A stretch of 32,816 bases of DNA from an uncultured Gammaproteobacteria bacterium (GTDB taxonomy: Bacteria > Pseudomonadota > Gammaproteobacteria > Arenicellales > JAANXG01). The position numbers were made by a program, and so were the translations under genes. The stretch covers positions 1 to 32,816 of the forward strand of contig CAMYKW010000088.1 in assembly GCA_947259175.1 (NCBI GenBank). The letters run 5' to 3'. This document shows, one piece after another, positions 1 to 8,163 of the stretch; the first letter of the stretch is position 1; each line of letters opens with the position of its first letter. Below the pieces are notes generated by a model, which was not told where the DNA came from, searched no databases, and saw only the letters and a list, made by a program, of their open reading frames with translations.

Positions 1-477
1 ATTCAGCGACCGTATGCCGCACGGATGCGGCATCCGAGCCTCCATGGATGGATTCACGGCGGGTCGCGGAATGTATCCACCGGTTCATGTCCCTTACGGC
101 GCAGGGCTCAACCAACGCCCAATAAAACAATGCATTTCGACGTCTCTATCCGCGTTTCATGGGACAGCAGTGAATGATAGCCCTATTTTTGCAGCAATGA
201 CGGCCGCCGGCGCGCTTTATCCGAAAACAACCTAGATCCCGGCCCCGGGCTCATGCAACCGGGCGCCGCACCGGAACGAACCTCTTTTCAGATACAGGTC
301 GCGTGAAGGCGAATTGCAGGATCGCGCGAACCGGTCATCCACCGAGCCCATGCATGTGTTTCCGGAACCAGATCCGATGCAGGACTTGCCGCGAGCAGGG
401 ATTATAATCATGCGATTGTTACGCTGACTAACGACTGGTTGGGGAAATCGCGCCAATGATTTCTTACGAATCGTTGG
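1..477. other. Left-edge stretch with no supported gene
   Basis: I see no convincing gene here. Short open frames on both strands have no recognisable motif and no good ribosome binding site. A small dyad (ATGCCGC at 14-20 and GCGGCAT at 27-33) lies at the very edge and could be a stem-loop belonging to a gene outside the window. The stretch is the 3' flank of the CNNM-domain gene on the minus strand. Confidence 0.5.
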
Positions 478-1494
478 TTATTGTCGCGCCCGTATTGCGA
501 TGCCCCGCAGCAACCTGCCTATGATGTCCGAACCGGTGATAATCCTGCGCTCATTGGACCAAACCAGGACAATGTCTTGATCGACGATATCGTCGCTTGC
601 ATCCCGGGGGAACACCTGCAACCTCCGCAAAACGTCTCCCAGTAGAACCGATGAGTACTTTACAATTATCGGCCGATGACAGTAGCGATACGGGTTGAAT
701 CCGCCGGTCTCGAACAGGCAATCGCGAATGAACGCGTCTGCATCCAGCACGAGCTGCGGTTCTTCGTTGCTGTCGGCGATTATGACCCATTTCTTCCCTG
801 ACTGATGTATCCGCCGCAAAAACGCATCATCTGCGGAGCGCTCGAAAGCGGGAAATACCGGGCGGCCATCCGCAACCGGCAGCGTGATAATGCTCTTGGG
901 ATCAACCGGCTCGCCCTCCTGGGTAACCAACAGATCGTCGAGGGCGAGAAAATTCAGCGCACCAATCCCCTCCAGTTTGTCAATATCGGTGTCGCTGGCG
1001 TTTACGTGTTCACGTATGACTTCGCGAAGCTGGTGTTCGCGGAAATATTGGATGCTTTCCTTGCCCAGCCACCAGTCCAGTACCGCCGCGCTGGGTTTCG
1101 CCACCGGGTACAGGGCGAATTGATACAGCCGCAGCACCGGGGCCAGCTTCGCCCCCATGCGCAGGGCGTTGCGGGAGAAATACGCTTGCGGTGCGATCTC
1201 GCCGACCAGAGTGATGACCACGGTGGAAAAAAGAAACGCCGCAACCCCAGCCAACACCGAGTTGGAAAGCAGCGTCAGCAGAACATTGATACCGACATTG
1301 CCCCACAGGATGGTGGTAAGCAGGAAATTGGAATCCCTGCGCATCTCGGACACACGCCGCGCCGCCCGGTTGCCGGATGCCACTTCGACCTCCAGCCACA
1401 GCCGGCTGACGCCGAACATGGCAAGATTGAGTCCCGAAAACATGGCCGATTGGCTCACGCAGAGCACAATGCCCAACCAGATAAAAGTATCCAT
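478..1494 (-). CDS. CNNM/DUF21-domain membrane protein
   Basis: This 338-residue protein begins with hydrophobic segments characteristic of the CNNM (DUF21) transmembrane domain: a first helix at about residues 4-26, then helices around 58-100 containing the stretch GEIAPQAYFSRNAL, which resembles the conserved GE(I/V)xPK/Q turn of the family. The rest (about 190-330) resembles a CBS-pair module, with the motifs LDDLLV and PVADGRPVFPAF. Relatives are linked to magnesium or cobalt handling, but no substrate can be read from sequence. The C-terminal CorC/HlyC domain found in longer relatives is absent. The gene is divergent from the frameshifted gene at 1659, so the 164-bp gap probably holds both promoters. 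The family is fairly sure, the function is not. Confidence 0.8.
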   Translation of the reverse strand: MDTFIWLGIVLCVSQSAMFSGLNLAMFGVSRLWLEVEVASGNRAARRVSEMRRDSNFLLTTILWGNVGINVLLTLLSNSVLAGVAAFLFSTVVITLVGEIAPQAYFSRNALRMGAKLAPVLRLYQFALYPVAKPSAAVLDWWLGKESIQYFREHQLREVIREHVNASDTDIDKLEGIGALNFLALDDLLVTQEGEPVDPKSIITLPVADGRPVFPAFERSADDAFLRRIHQSGKKWVIIADSNEEPQLVLDADAFIRDCLFETGGFNPYRYCHRPIIVKYSSVLLGDVLRRLQVFPRDASDDIVDQDIVLVWSNERRIITGSDIIGRLLRGIAIRARQ

Positions 1495-1613
1495 TGTCGT
1501 GTAGTCCCAAGGTCTATGTTAGTCCGAGTCGCGGCGGATGCTTCTCACGGGGAGCAAACCGCTGCTTCAAGCACTTCACGGCTCGGGAAATTTTCTTTTC
1601 TCTCCCCGCATTA

Positions 1614-1625
1614 TGTGTTAACACA
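1614..1625. promoter_or_regulatory. 12-bp perfect palindrome in divergent intergenic region
   Basis: TGTGTTAACACA is a perfect palindrome between two divergent genes, 33 bp before the ATG at 1659. Its position fits an operator, but no regulator is known and a short palindrome can arise by chance. Confidence 0.25.
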
Positions 1626-1658
1626 CACATTAGTTCGCAATTTTAACGAGCGCATTTG

Positions 1659-2367
1659 ATGGCCTCCAAACAACAGCCGAAAACATCGCAAGACCACTGG
1701 TGGGGACAGTACCGGTTTACCCTTGGCCAGACCGGTCTGTGGCAGGTGGGCGCGTCCTCGCTGGCCGTGTCCAGACTCGACACCGAATGGCAAGTCCAGC
1801 ATCGGGAGAACCCGGTGCTCGGGGAGGATCACAACGGCTGGTCGGTGGACCTGCCCGGAAACCGTCTCGACGACGGGGTGGCGGTGCGGCGCCAATTGTT
1901 CAAGAAAACGAGTGCGAATCTGGAACTGCGGCCGGCGCTGGCGGACCGTCCCGTGGTGAGCAGCCCGGTGACGGCAGTCCATTTATCGCCCGGCGTAAAA
2001 GTCACCATCTTCGTCAGCTCCCCGGCATGGATCGTCGCCAGCACGGCCAATCCGGACGTGGTGTTGCTCGATGTGCCCCATCAACGCCCATCGGACACCT
2101 GGTTTGGGCCGTCGACCTGGGAGGGCGAGTTGTGCTACGCGGTGCGTACCCGGGCGCGGCTGAGCCTGGGCGAAATTCACCGATGCGAAAGGCACGCTGT
2201 GGACCGGCGACGTAACCGTAGTAATCGAAGACGCGGTCGCGTCCGCGGAGTTACACATTAATCGCGGTGCGCCCCGGCACGCAGACGGTGCCAAACTGCT
2301 TGCCAAACCGCGGGAGAAGGCTGATAGCCATGTGGTACGGCGTGCGCTGCATTCAATCTTCGGCTGA
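1659..2367 (+). pseudogene. Conserved-looking unknown protein, interrupted by a +1 frameshift
   Basis: The frame from ATG 1659 reads as an ordinary protein (about 171 residues ending in RTRARLSLGE) and then degenerates into Arg-rich sequence with a stop at 2261. Skipping one A in the AAA run at 2173-2175 restores a sensible continuation (FTDAKGTLWTGDVTVVIEDA and so on) to TGA at 2365-2367, for a total of about 235 residues. Visible features are WWGQYRF near the N-terminus and a middle segment SPGVKVTIFVSSPAW. The restored stop lies 11 bp before the MscS start, so the two genes probably form one transcript. A resemblance to DUF432 proteins is possible, but I cannot confirm it. The frameshift may be a real mutation, a sequencing error in a short homopolymer, or less likely programmed. 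Confidence 0.6.
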
Positions 2368-2378
2368 ACAATGACATC

Positions 2379-3239
2379 ATGAATGAATGGTTGACCGGTC
2401 TTGCTGACATCTGGGCATCGGGACGAGCCATGCCGGTGGTCAAAGCGGTGTTGCTCGTCACCGCGGGGTTTTTGGTGGCCAAATTTGCCGGCGCCGCATT
2501 TAACCGTTTGTTTCACGACCACCTCAGCAAGCACCAACTCGTACTCATCAAGCGCATTGTCTTCTACACCATCCTGATCCTGTTCCTGATTTCCGCGCTG
2601 CGCGAACTCGGATTTAAATTGACGGTTCTGCTGGGCGCCGCAGGTATTTTTACGGTGGCCATCGGCTTCGCCTCACAAACGTCCGCATCCAATATCATCA
2701 GCGGATTGTTTCTGCTCGGCGAACGGCCCTTTTCCGTGGGCGATATCGTCAAGATCAACGACACGACCGGCGAGGTGCTGTCCATAGACCTGTTATCGGT
2801 AAAGCTACGCACATTCGACAACCTCTACGTACGCATTCCCAATGAGACCGTCATCAAAACCAGCGTCACCACCTTGTCGAAGTTTCCCATCCGGCGCATA
2901 GACCTGCAGATAGGGATCGCCTATAAGGAGGACATTGCTCGCGTACGTGAGGTGCTGTTTGAACTGGCCGACAAGAATCCATTGTGTCTCGACGAGCCCA
3001 AGCCGCTGGTGATCTTCCAGGGATTCGGGGATTCCGCCATCGATCTGCAGTTCTCGGTATGGACAAAACGTGAAAATCTTCTCGATCTGAAAAACAGCAT
3101 ACAGATTGAACTGAAAGAGGCATTTGACCGTCTGGGCATTGAAATTCCGTTTCCGCACCGGGTTCTGTACACCGGCAGCGTCACCGATCCCTTCCCGGTC
3201 AAAATCGCAACAGGTTCGCAACAGCGGGAACAAACCTAG
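2379..3239 (+). CDS. MscS-family small-conductance mechanosensitive channel
   Basis: This 286-residue inner-membrane protein has the compact MscS layout: a helix at about residues 17-35, a second at 58-76, and the pore-lining third helix at about 82-118 with small residues (LLGAAGIFTVAIGFASQTSA) followed by NIISGLFLLGERPFSVGD, the classic junction into the cytoplasmic beta domain. The segment RTFDNLYVRIPNETVIKTSV matches the conserved (D/N)xxxxxIPN motif. The C-terminal alpha/beta domain ends with IEIPFPHRVLY, also typical. MscS channels open under membrane tension to release solutes on hypo-osmotic shock. The length matches E. coli MscS. The start is the ATG 11 bp after the restored stop of the upstream frameshifted gene, which suggests co-transcription. 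Confidence 0.93.
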   Translation: MNEWLTGLADIWASGRAMPVVKAVLLVTAGFLVAKFAGAAFNRLFHDHLSKHQLVLIKRIVFYTILILFLISALRELGFKLTVLLGAAGIFTVAIGFASQTSASNIISGLFLLGERPFSVGDIVKINDTTGEVLSIDLLSVKLRTFDNLYVRIPNETVIKTSVTTLSKFPIRRIDLQIGIAYKEDIARVREVLFELADKNPLCLDEPKPLVIFQGFGDSAIDLQFSVWTKRENLLDLKNSIQIELKEAFDRLGIEIPFPHRVLYTGSVTDPFPVKIATGSQQREQT

Positions 3240-3361
3240 CGTCACCGGGCTTTGGCAACCAGATCTTATACACGAAGGCCGGACGGGTTGGCGACTTGGG
3301 CGGACACCGGCGCTCTGGTCGCGACCGGCTGACGGCCTAATCGACCCCGATACCCTTGATT

Positions 3362-3994
3362 ATGGAGTCGTGGACCGAATACACGCGCCTGATTACCGCT
3401 TTATTGGTCATCCTGGATCCGTTTGCGGCCGTTCCGATATTCCTGGCGCTGACTAAAGACTACTCTACTATCGAGCGAGCACGGACGGGTTCCATTACCG
3501 CGTTTACCGTGGCGCTGGTGCTGGTCGTATCCGCTCTCACAGGAGAAACTCTGCTGCGATGGATGGGCACCAGTCTCGCCTCGTTCCGGGTGGGCGGGGG
3601 TATCGTCCTGCTGCTCATGTCGCTGTCGCTGCTGCGAGGTCAACCGGATCTGGTGCGCGCCACACCGACCGAGTCGCAAGAGGCGTTGTCGAAAACCTCT
3701 GTCGCGGTCGTGCCCCTTGCGATTCCACTGCTGGCGGGACCGGGAGCGATCAGCACCGTCATCATCGCGACCCATCGTTCCAATGCGGAATTCCACTGGC
3801 TGCTGGTGATTGGCTGCATCCTGCTGGTGAGCGGGATTTTGTGGCTGGTGCTGCGTGTCGCGTCGCGGATCTCAGACCTTCTGGGAACGATCGGCTTGAA
3901 TATCATCAATCGCCTGTTCGGCCTGATCCTCGCCGCCATCGCGATTGAAATCATGGCGAACGGCATGAAACAGCTGTTCCCGGGATTGAATTGA
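3362..3994 (+). CDS. MarC-family integral membrane protein
   Basis: This 210-residue protein has about six hydrophobic helices and the hallmarks of MarC/YhgN/YchE proteins: an N-terminal segment LLVILDPFAAVPIFLALT, the mid-region RVGGGIVLLLMSLSLL, and PLAIPLLAGPGAISTVI, the conserved PLA(I/M)P-x-GPG signature. The family is distantly related to LysE-type exporters; its substrate is unknown, and the old link to multiple antibiotic resistance is not supported experimentally. The ATG at 3362 is preferred over a TTG six bases upstream. No strong ribosome binding site is visible. It follows the MscS gene by 122 bp and converges on the ABC-like gene, with 6 bp between their stops. Confidence 0.92.
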   Translation: MESWTEYTRLITALLVILDPFAAVPIFLALTKDYSTIERARTGSITAFTVALVLVVSALTGETLLRWMGTSLASFRVGGGIVLLLMSLSLLRGQPDLVRATPTESQEALSKTSVAVVPLAIPLLAGPGAISTVIIATHRSNAEFHWLLVIGCILLVSGILWLVLRVASRISDLLGTIGLNIINRLFGLILAAIAIEIMANGMKQLFPGLN

Positions 3995-4000
3995 CTGCCG

Positions 4001-6508
4001 CTAACCATCAGTTATCAGTCGACTGAAATAAGTCCCCGCCCGCGACAGCTCATCAGCGCCGCCCTGCTCCTTGAGATTGCCGCCGGCAAACACCAACACG
4101 CGATCGAAGTATTGCGCCAATTCCGCGCGTTCCGTGATCCATAATAATCCCCGCCCACGCGCGGCGGCGGTCAGCGCCTTGACGACGGTGCGTTCTTTTT
4201 CCATCGACATCGCGGATACCGCGTGACATGCAATCAGGGTTTTTGCCGGTGTGAGCACGGCGCGCGCAAGGCCCAGTTTCTGGGAATATTCGCGGGACAA
4301 TTTAGACCCGGCGACGCCGATGTGAAAATCCAGCGCCGCCGCGACCACGTGGTCGTGCAGTCCAGTCGATTCGATCGCTTCTTCCAGCACCGCAGCCACC
4401 CTTTGCGCGGCCCTCTGGTATTCCATATCCGGCCTCCCGAACAGGAGGTTGTCACGCAGCGTCATGCCCGGATTGTAGGCCTGGGCGTCAAAAAATATCA
4501 CCGCCCGCCGTATCGCAGACGGCATGGCTTCGCGCATGGCCGCACGTGATGCGGTAATCGCGGCTTTTAGCGCCGCGGTGGAAAAATCGAAATCGATGCG
4601 ATCGATGACGATTGCCAAGGCCAGGCTCAGCAACAACCGTCGCTGGGACTTTAGCAGCGGATCGGTGCCGCCATTGCCGACTGTCGATACAATCGACTGC
4701 AGTTCGGACGCCCGGTCGCTGAGCAACTCGATGGTGTCAAGCGGCATTCGCCTGCGCCCCAATTCGGTGTTGGAGCTCGCCAGCAACACCAACTGCTCCA
4801 ATGCCCCCTCGAGATCGTTGTTGCGTAACGTCGCGCGGAACCAGCGGGCACTGAGCAATTGGTCGATATCGACCGTCTCCTTGTCGAGGCTGCCGAATAT
4901 GAGATTCTCCAATACCGTCCCGGGATCGTGATACTTGTCAACTTGAAACGGTCTGAATACGCGCCCGCCCTCCAGGTCCGCCAGCCGCTGACGAAGCTCG
5001 CCGCGCACCCGCAATATCTCTCTCTCGAGTTCCGGGTTATGGCGCAGGTCCACCCTCGCCTCGAGGCCGAAATCAACCAGGAACTCTCCCAGCCCACCTA
5101 TGCGCAATGCTTCCAACGCCTCTTCCCGCCACCCGCTTTGAGACGCGCCGGGTAAACCATAGGCGAGATTCTGCATAATCGTGCCGGTAAAAAACCGGGG
5201 GTCACCATCGACATAAGTGAACATGTGCGCAATTTTTGATTTCGAGACTTCGGTACTGGAAACGCCGTCCAGCAGCACGCTTCCTTCATGCGGCCGCTGT
5301 AAACCGATCAATAACCGCGCCAGCGTCTGGCCTTCCCGATAATCGGCACCGACCGCAATGACATGTTCATTCTCATCCAGGGTAAACGATAAGTTGGACA
5401 AAACCGGATCATCGTTCTCCAAGGCGCCGAGACCAATCGCCTCCACTCTGCCGCCGGCTTCTATCGCCGCGCCGTCCCCCTCGAAACTCTGTATGGGCAC
5501 TATCCCCGCCGGTCGAAACCGCGATGTCACCTGCTCGTATCTGACCCGCGCGTCTTGTTGGTCCTGGTAATAATCCAGGAGTTCCTTCCACGGCGGGGGC
5601 ACGTCCTTGTAGGCGACGACGACCGCCACCAACGCGCCAACCGTCAATTCATCGCGAATGACAAAATACCCGCCGATCAGGAACAGCAAGAAAGGCGCCA
5701 GTTGTGCAAGAAAATTGTTGAAGAATTTAACGAAGAATTTCTTGCGAAAAATCTGATAGCGGATCTCCAGAATCCGTCCGAGACGGTGATCCAGAACCTC
5801 GAGTTCATGCGCGACCATGGCGTTTGTCTGCAAATGGCTCGCCAACGACACACTTTCACTGAACCGCCGGGATAATCTCCGCATCTCCCGCACGCGTTTT
5901 CTCGAAAGCCTGTTCACTTGACGCTGAATTCTGGGAACCACAACAATCTGCACCGGAAGCAACGCCACCGAGGCCAGGCCCAAAACAACATCCTGGGCAA
6001 AAATAAACAGAAAAGCGGTCAGCAACAGACCGAGCTGCAGCACGGGCACCGAAATAGCATCTCCGATAAACCCGCCCAAGGACTCGACTTCCGAGGTGAT
6101 CATCGATACCAGTTCGGCGGGTGATACGTTGCGGAAGTGACTCGAAGGAAAACGCAACGCCTGGCTGCACAAGTTCAATCGCAGCCGGCGCAGCAACAGT
6201 TCTCCCAATCGCGCGCGTTTGAGATTGGCCACATATTTGAGCGCCCCGTTGACCGTGACCGCGGTCAGGAGCGCAAAGCAAAGCGCCGCCAAGAGCGGGA
6301 ATTGCTCGAGGTGAATCAACTCAATACCCCAGACCTTCAGACTGGCGGGGAATCGCTCGACTTCCACTCCCAGGCCCTTGTTGATTATCTGCCGGGGAAA
6401 ATCCAGCGCTGCGTAATAGAACGGAAGAGACAATACAGTCAGCGCCACAATGACCAGTTGTTGCCGCGCGCCGTGCCGAAGGATGAATTTGAATAAGCCG
6501 CGATCCAT
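4001..6508 (-). CDS. ABC-exporter-like protein with degenerate, expanded nucleotide-binding region
   Basis: The protein has 835 residues. Residues 1-330 resemble an ABC-exporter transmembrane domain (helices near 17-34, 72-90, 150-172, 174-192, 268-284, 288-302). From about 355 it resembles an exporter ATP-binding domain, but the Walker A position reads GADYREGQT (387-395) without the GKS/T lysine. The segment that follows the Q-loop in exporters (GTIxxNLxYG) occurs three times: NLAYG 447-451, NLIFG 535-539, NLLFG 687-691. A signature-like SKLSREYSQKLGLARA (735-750) is followed by a Walker B region with no Asp/Glu pair and an H-loop reading TER. The region is about 480 residues, twice the usual. 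ATP hydrolysis therefore looks unlikely, so a regulatory or scaffold role, or pairing with an active partner, is possible. It is divergent from the Sel1 gene. Confidence 0.8.
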   Translation of the reverse strand: MDRGLFKFILRHGARQQLVIVALTVLSLPFYYAALDFPRQIINKGLGVEVERFPASLKVWGIELIHLEQFPLLAALCFALLTAVTVNGALKYVANLKRARLGELLLRRLRLNLCSQALRFPSSHFRNVSPAELVSMITSEVESLGGFIGDAISVPVLQLGLLLTAFLFIFAQDVVLGLASVALLPVQIVVVPRIQRQVNRLSRKRVREMRRLSRRFSESVSLASHLQTNAMVAHELEVLDHRLGRILEIRYQIFRKKFFVKFFNNFLAQLAPFLLFLIGGYFVIRDELTVGALVAVVVAYKDVPPPWKELLDYYQDQQDARVRYEQVTSRFRPAGIVPIQSFEGDGAAIEAGGRVEAIGLGALENDDPVLSNLSFTLDENEHVIAVGADYREGQTLARLLIGLQRPHEGSVLLDGVSSTEVSKSKIAHMFTYVDGDPRFFTGTIMQNLAYGLPGASQSGWREEALEALRIGGLGEFLVDFGLEARVDLRHNPELEREILRVRGELRQRLADLEGGRVFRPFQVDKYHDPGTVLENLIFGSLDKETVDIDQLLSARWFRATLRNNDLEGALEQLVLLASSNTELGRRRMPLDTIELLSDRASELQSIVSTVGNGGTDPLLKSQRRLLLSLALAIVIDRIDFDFSTAALKAAITASRAAMREAMPSAIRRAVIFFDAQAYNPGMTLRDNLLFGRPDMEYQRAAQRVAAVLEEAIESTGLHDHVVAAALDFHIGVAGSKLSREYSQKLGLARAVLTPAKTLIACHAVSAMSMEKERTVVKALTAAARGRGLLWITERAELAQYFDRVLVFAGGNLKEQGGADELSRAGTYFSRLITDG

Positions 6509-6588
6509 GTTGTTAGGCAGAACTAAATAGCAATAGCCGAGTTTCGATTGACGCGATCAGTATCGACGCGACGCATTGATATATTATT

Positions 6589-6609
6589 CCCGCGTTTGCG
6601 GGGTTTTTT
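6589..6609 (+). terminator. Short intrinsic terminator-like hairpin
   Basis: CCCGC, a GTTT loop and GCGGG are followed directly by GTTTTTT. The stem is only 5 bp but all GC, and the T-run is good. No plus-strand gene ends upstream, because the ABC-like gene reads away. It may end a short unannotated transcript or a leader of the Sel1 gene, or it may be fortuitous. Confidence 0.4.
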
Positions 6610-6662
6610 CCCCAACCGTTTCAACGTGTTATTTCACCCCGGGAAATACGCCCAAGGGCTCA

Positions 6663-6690
6663 CAGTTTACGTGAATTTTGGCGTAAACTG
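6663..6690. promoter_or_regulatory. 9-bp perfect inverted repeat just before the Sel1 gene
   Basis: CAGTTTACG and CGTAAACTG are separated by a 10-bp spacer and end 16 bp before the ATG at 6707. This is either an operator half-site pair or an mRNA stem-loop close to the start codon. No regulator can be named. Confidence 0.45.
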
Positions 6691-6706
6691 GCCCCCGTAA
6701 CAGCCT

Positions 6707-7441
6707 ATGTTCAGCACGTCTAACAGGATATTGACTATTGTGAGCGCACTCGCCGTCTTGCCCTGGGCGTGGGCGGAATCCGACCTGGAAAAAGAACAGC
6801 AGTTGTTGCGCGCCTTGTCGGCGGCGCGGGTCGGGGACTACCAACACGCACTGCCCATCTTCCGTCGCCTGGCCGAACAAGGCCACCCCAGCGCACAACA
6901 CAACATCGGCGTGATGTATGAAAATGGGCATGGCGTGTTTCGCAGTTATCGCGAAGCGTTTGTCTGGTATCTCAAGGCCGCTGAACAGGGCTATGCCAAA
7001 GCACAATACAATCTCGGCGTGATGTACGACGGTGACAAAGGCATCCCACGCAATGACGCGCAGGCGTTGTTCTGGTATCGAAAGGCTGCGGAACAAAATC
7101 TTGCCCCGGCCCAGTACAATCTGGGCATTATGTACGCCACCGGCCAGGGCACACCTCAAGATAACGAACAGGCGTTTGACTGGTATCGCCGTGCGGCGGA
7201 ACAGGACCACCCGCAAGCGCAGTTCAATCTGGCCGTCGTATACGCCACGGGTCGCGGTTTACCCCGGGACGACGTCCGCGCCTACAAGTGGTTCAGTCTT
7301 GCGGCACAACACGGCGCGATCCGCCAGGCAATCATCCATCGCGGCACCCTCGCCGAGCGCATGACCAACGCGCAAATCGAGGCGGCGCGGCGACTCGTCG
7401 AGGCGTGGCGCCCGGAGGGCGGCGGCCTGCCTCCGGAGTGA
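6707..7441 (+). CDS. Secreted Sel1-repeat (SLR) protein
   Basis: The 244-residue protein starts with a likely cleavable signal peptide (about residues 1-23, ending WAWA before ESD), so it is probably periplasmic. About four to five Sel1-like repeats of roughly 36 residues follow, visible as AEQGHPSAQHNIGVMYENG, AEQGYAKAQYNLGVMYDGD, AEQNLAPAQYNLGIMYATG and AEQDHPQAQFNLAVVYATG, with a final YKWFSLAA typical of the last repeat. The C-terminus has a Gly/Pro-rich tail. Sel1 repeats form alpha-solenoids that bind partner proteins; no specific role can be assigned. The start codon lacks a clear ribosome binding site, but the signal peptide begins right at this Met. A perfect inverted repeat lies just upstream and may regulate it. 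Confidence 0.9.
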   Translation: MFSTSNRILTIVSALAVLPWAWAESDLEKEQQLLRALSAARVGDYQHALPIFRRLAEQGHPSAQHNIGVMYENGHGVFRSYREAFVWYLKAAEQGYAKAQYNLGVMYDGDKGIPRNDAQALFWYRKAAEQNLAPAQYNLGIMYATGQGTPQDNEQAFDWYRRAAEQDHPQAQFNLAVVYATGRGLPRDDVRAYKWFSLAAQHGAIRQAIIHRGTLAERMTNAQIEAARRLVEAWRPEGGGLPPE

Positions 7442-7613
7442 TGGCATGACGTTGACGTATCCGGGACGATTTCCAAGCAGGGACCGGCGTCGTCTCTGGG
7501 TCGGCACGGTGCGCCTCTTGGAGACGGTCGAGCGGTTTCTTGACCCAGATCATCGCGGCTTGCGGCCAGTTTGATGAACATTGAGGTCCAGGCAGAAATT
7601 GGAGGGTTATCGA

Positions 7614-8087
7614 ATGCCGGTAAGAAAGCTGAAAGAATTTCTCGATGCCAATCAAGTTCAGTACGAAACCCTGACCCACCCCACCACCTATACTGCCCAA
7701 CACACCGCGGAATCCGCGCACATTCCGGTCAAGGAATTGGCCAAAACGGTAATGGTCAAACTAGACGGAAAAATGGCGATGGCCGTGGTGCCCACTTCGC
7801 AACGTGTGGATCTCGATCTGCTGCAGAAAGCTACGGGGGCGGCGAACATCGAGCTGGCATCTGAGAAGGAGTTCCAGGACATGTTTCCGGGATGCGAGGT
7901 CGGCGCAATGCCACCGTTCGGAAACCTTTACGGCATGGAAGTTTTTGTCTCGCCCACGCTGACGGAAGATGAGAGCATTGCATTCAACGCGGGATCACAC
8001 ACTGAATTGATCCGCCTTTCGTACAAGGAATACGCTCAATTGGTGTCGCCCGTGGTCGTCAATCTCTCCAGCAGCGAAGCCGGCTAG
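7614..8087 (+). CDS. YbaK/ProX-family aminoacyl-tRNA deacylase
   Basis: The start is ATG 7614, preceded by GGAGGG at 7601-7606; an upstream TTG in frame is less likely. The 157-residue protein consists of a single YbaK-type editing domain: an N-terminal helix (MPVRKLKEFLD), VKELAKTVMVKLDGKMAMAV with the conserved lysine of the KTx(V/L)xxxD motif, and the C-terminal GAMPPFG and AFNAGSHTELIRLS, matching the family's G(x)xxPxG and GxxxxxxxL elements. Such proteins hydrolyse misacylated tRNAs in trans (for example Cys-tRNA(Pro) or Ala-tRNA(Pro)). The substrate cannot be decided from sequence. It lies upstream of the ribosome-associated HPF-type gene on the same strand, a loose translation-related pairing. 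Confidence 0.9.
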   Translation: MPVRKLKEFLDANQVQYETLTHPTTYTAQHTAESAHIPVKELAKTVMVKLDGKMAMAVVPTSQRVDLDLLQKATGAANIELASEKEFQDMFPGCEVGAMPPFGNLYGMEVFVSPTLTEDESIAFNAGSHTELIRLSYKEYAQLVSPVVVNLSSSEAG

Positions 8088-8111
8088 AAATCATCGGTGA
8101 CGCCGATTTCT
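8086..8111 (+). terminator. Stem-loop overlapping the stop codon of the YbaK-type gene
   Basis: AGAAATC, a 2-nt bulge and CGG pair with CCGATTTCT at 8103-8111. The stem begins within the TAG stop codon. There is no T-run, so it is a weak terminator at best and might instead protect the mRNA 3' end. Confidence 0.3.
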
Positions 8112-8163
8112 GTTCAAGCTTTACACCGAATATCCAGTCCACTCTGATTAGAGGAGGTTTGCC

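Noticed and set aside
805-1659. A 284-codon plus-strand frame opposite the CNNM-domain gene
   Set aside because: Low-complexity Gln/Arg-rich translation with no domain; the minus strand encodes a clear membrane protein.
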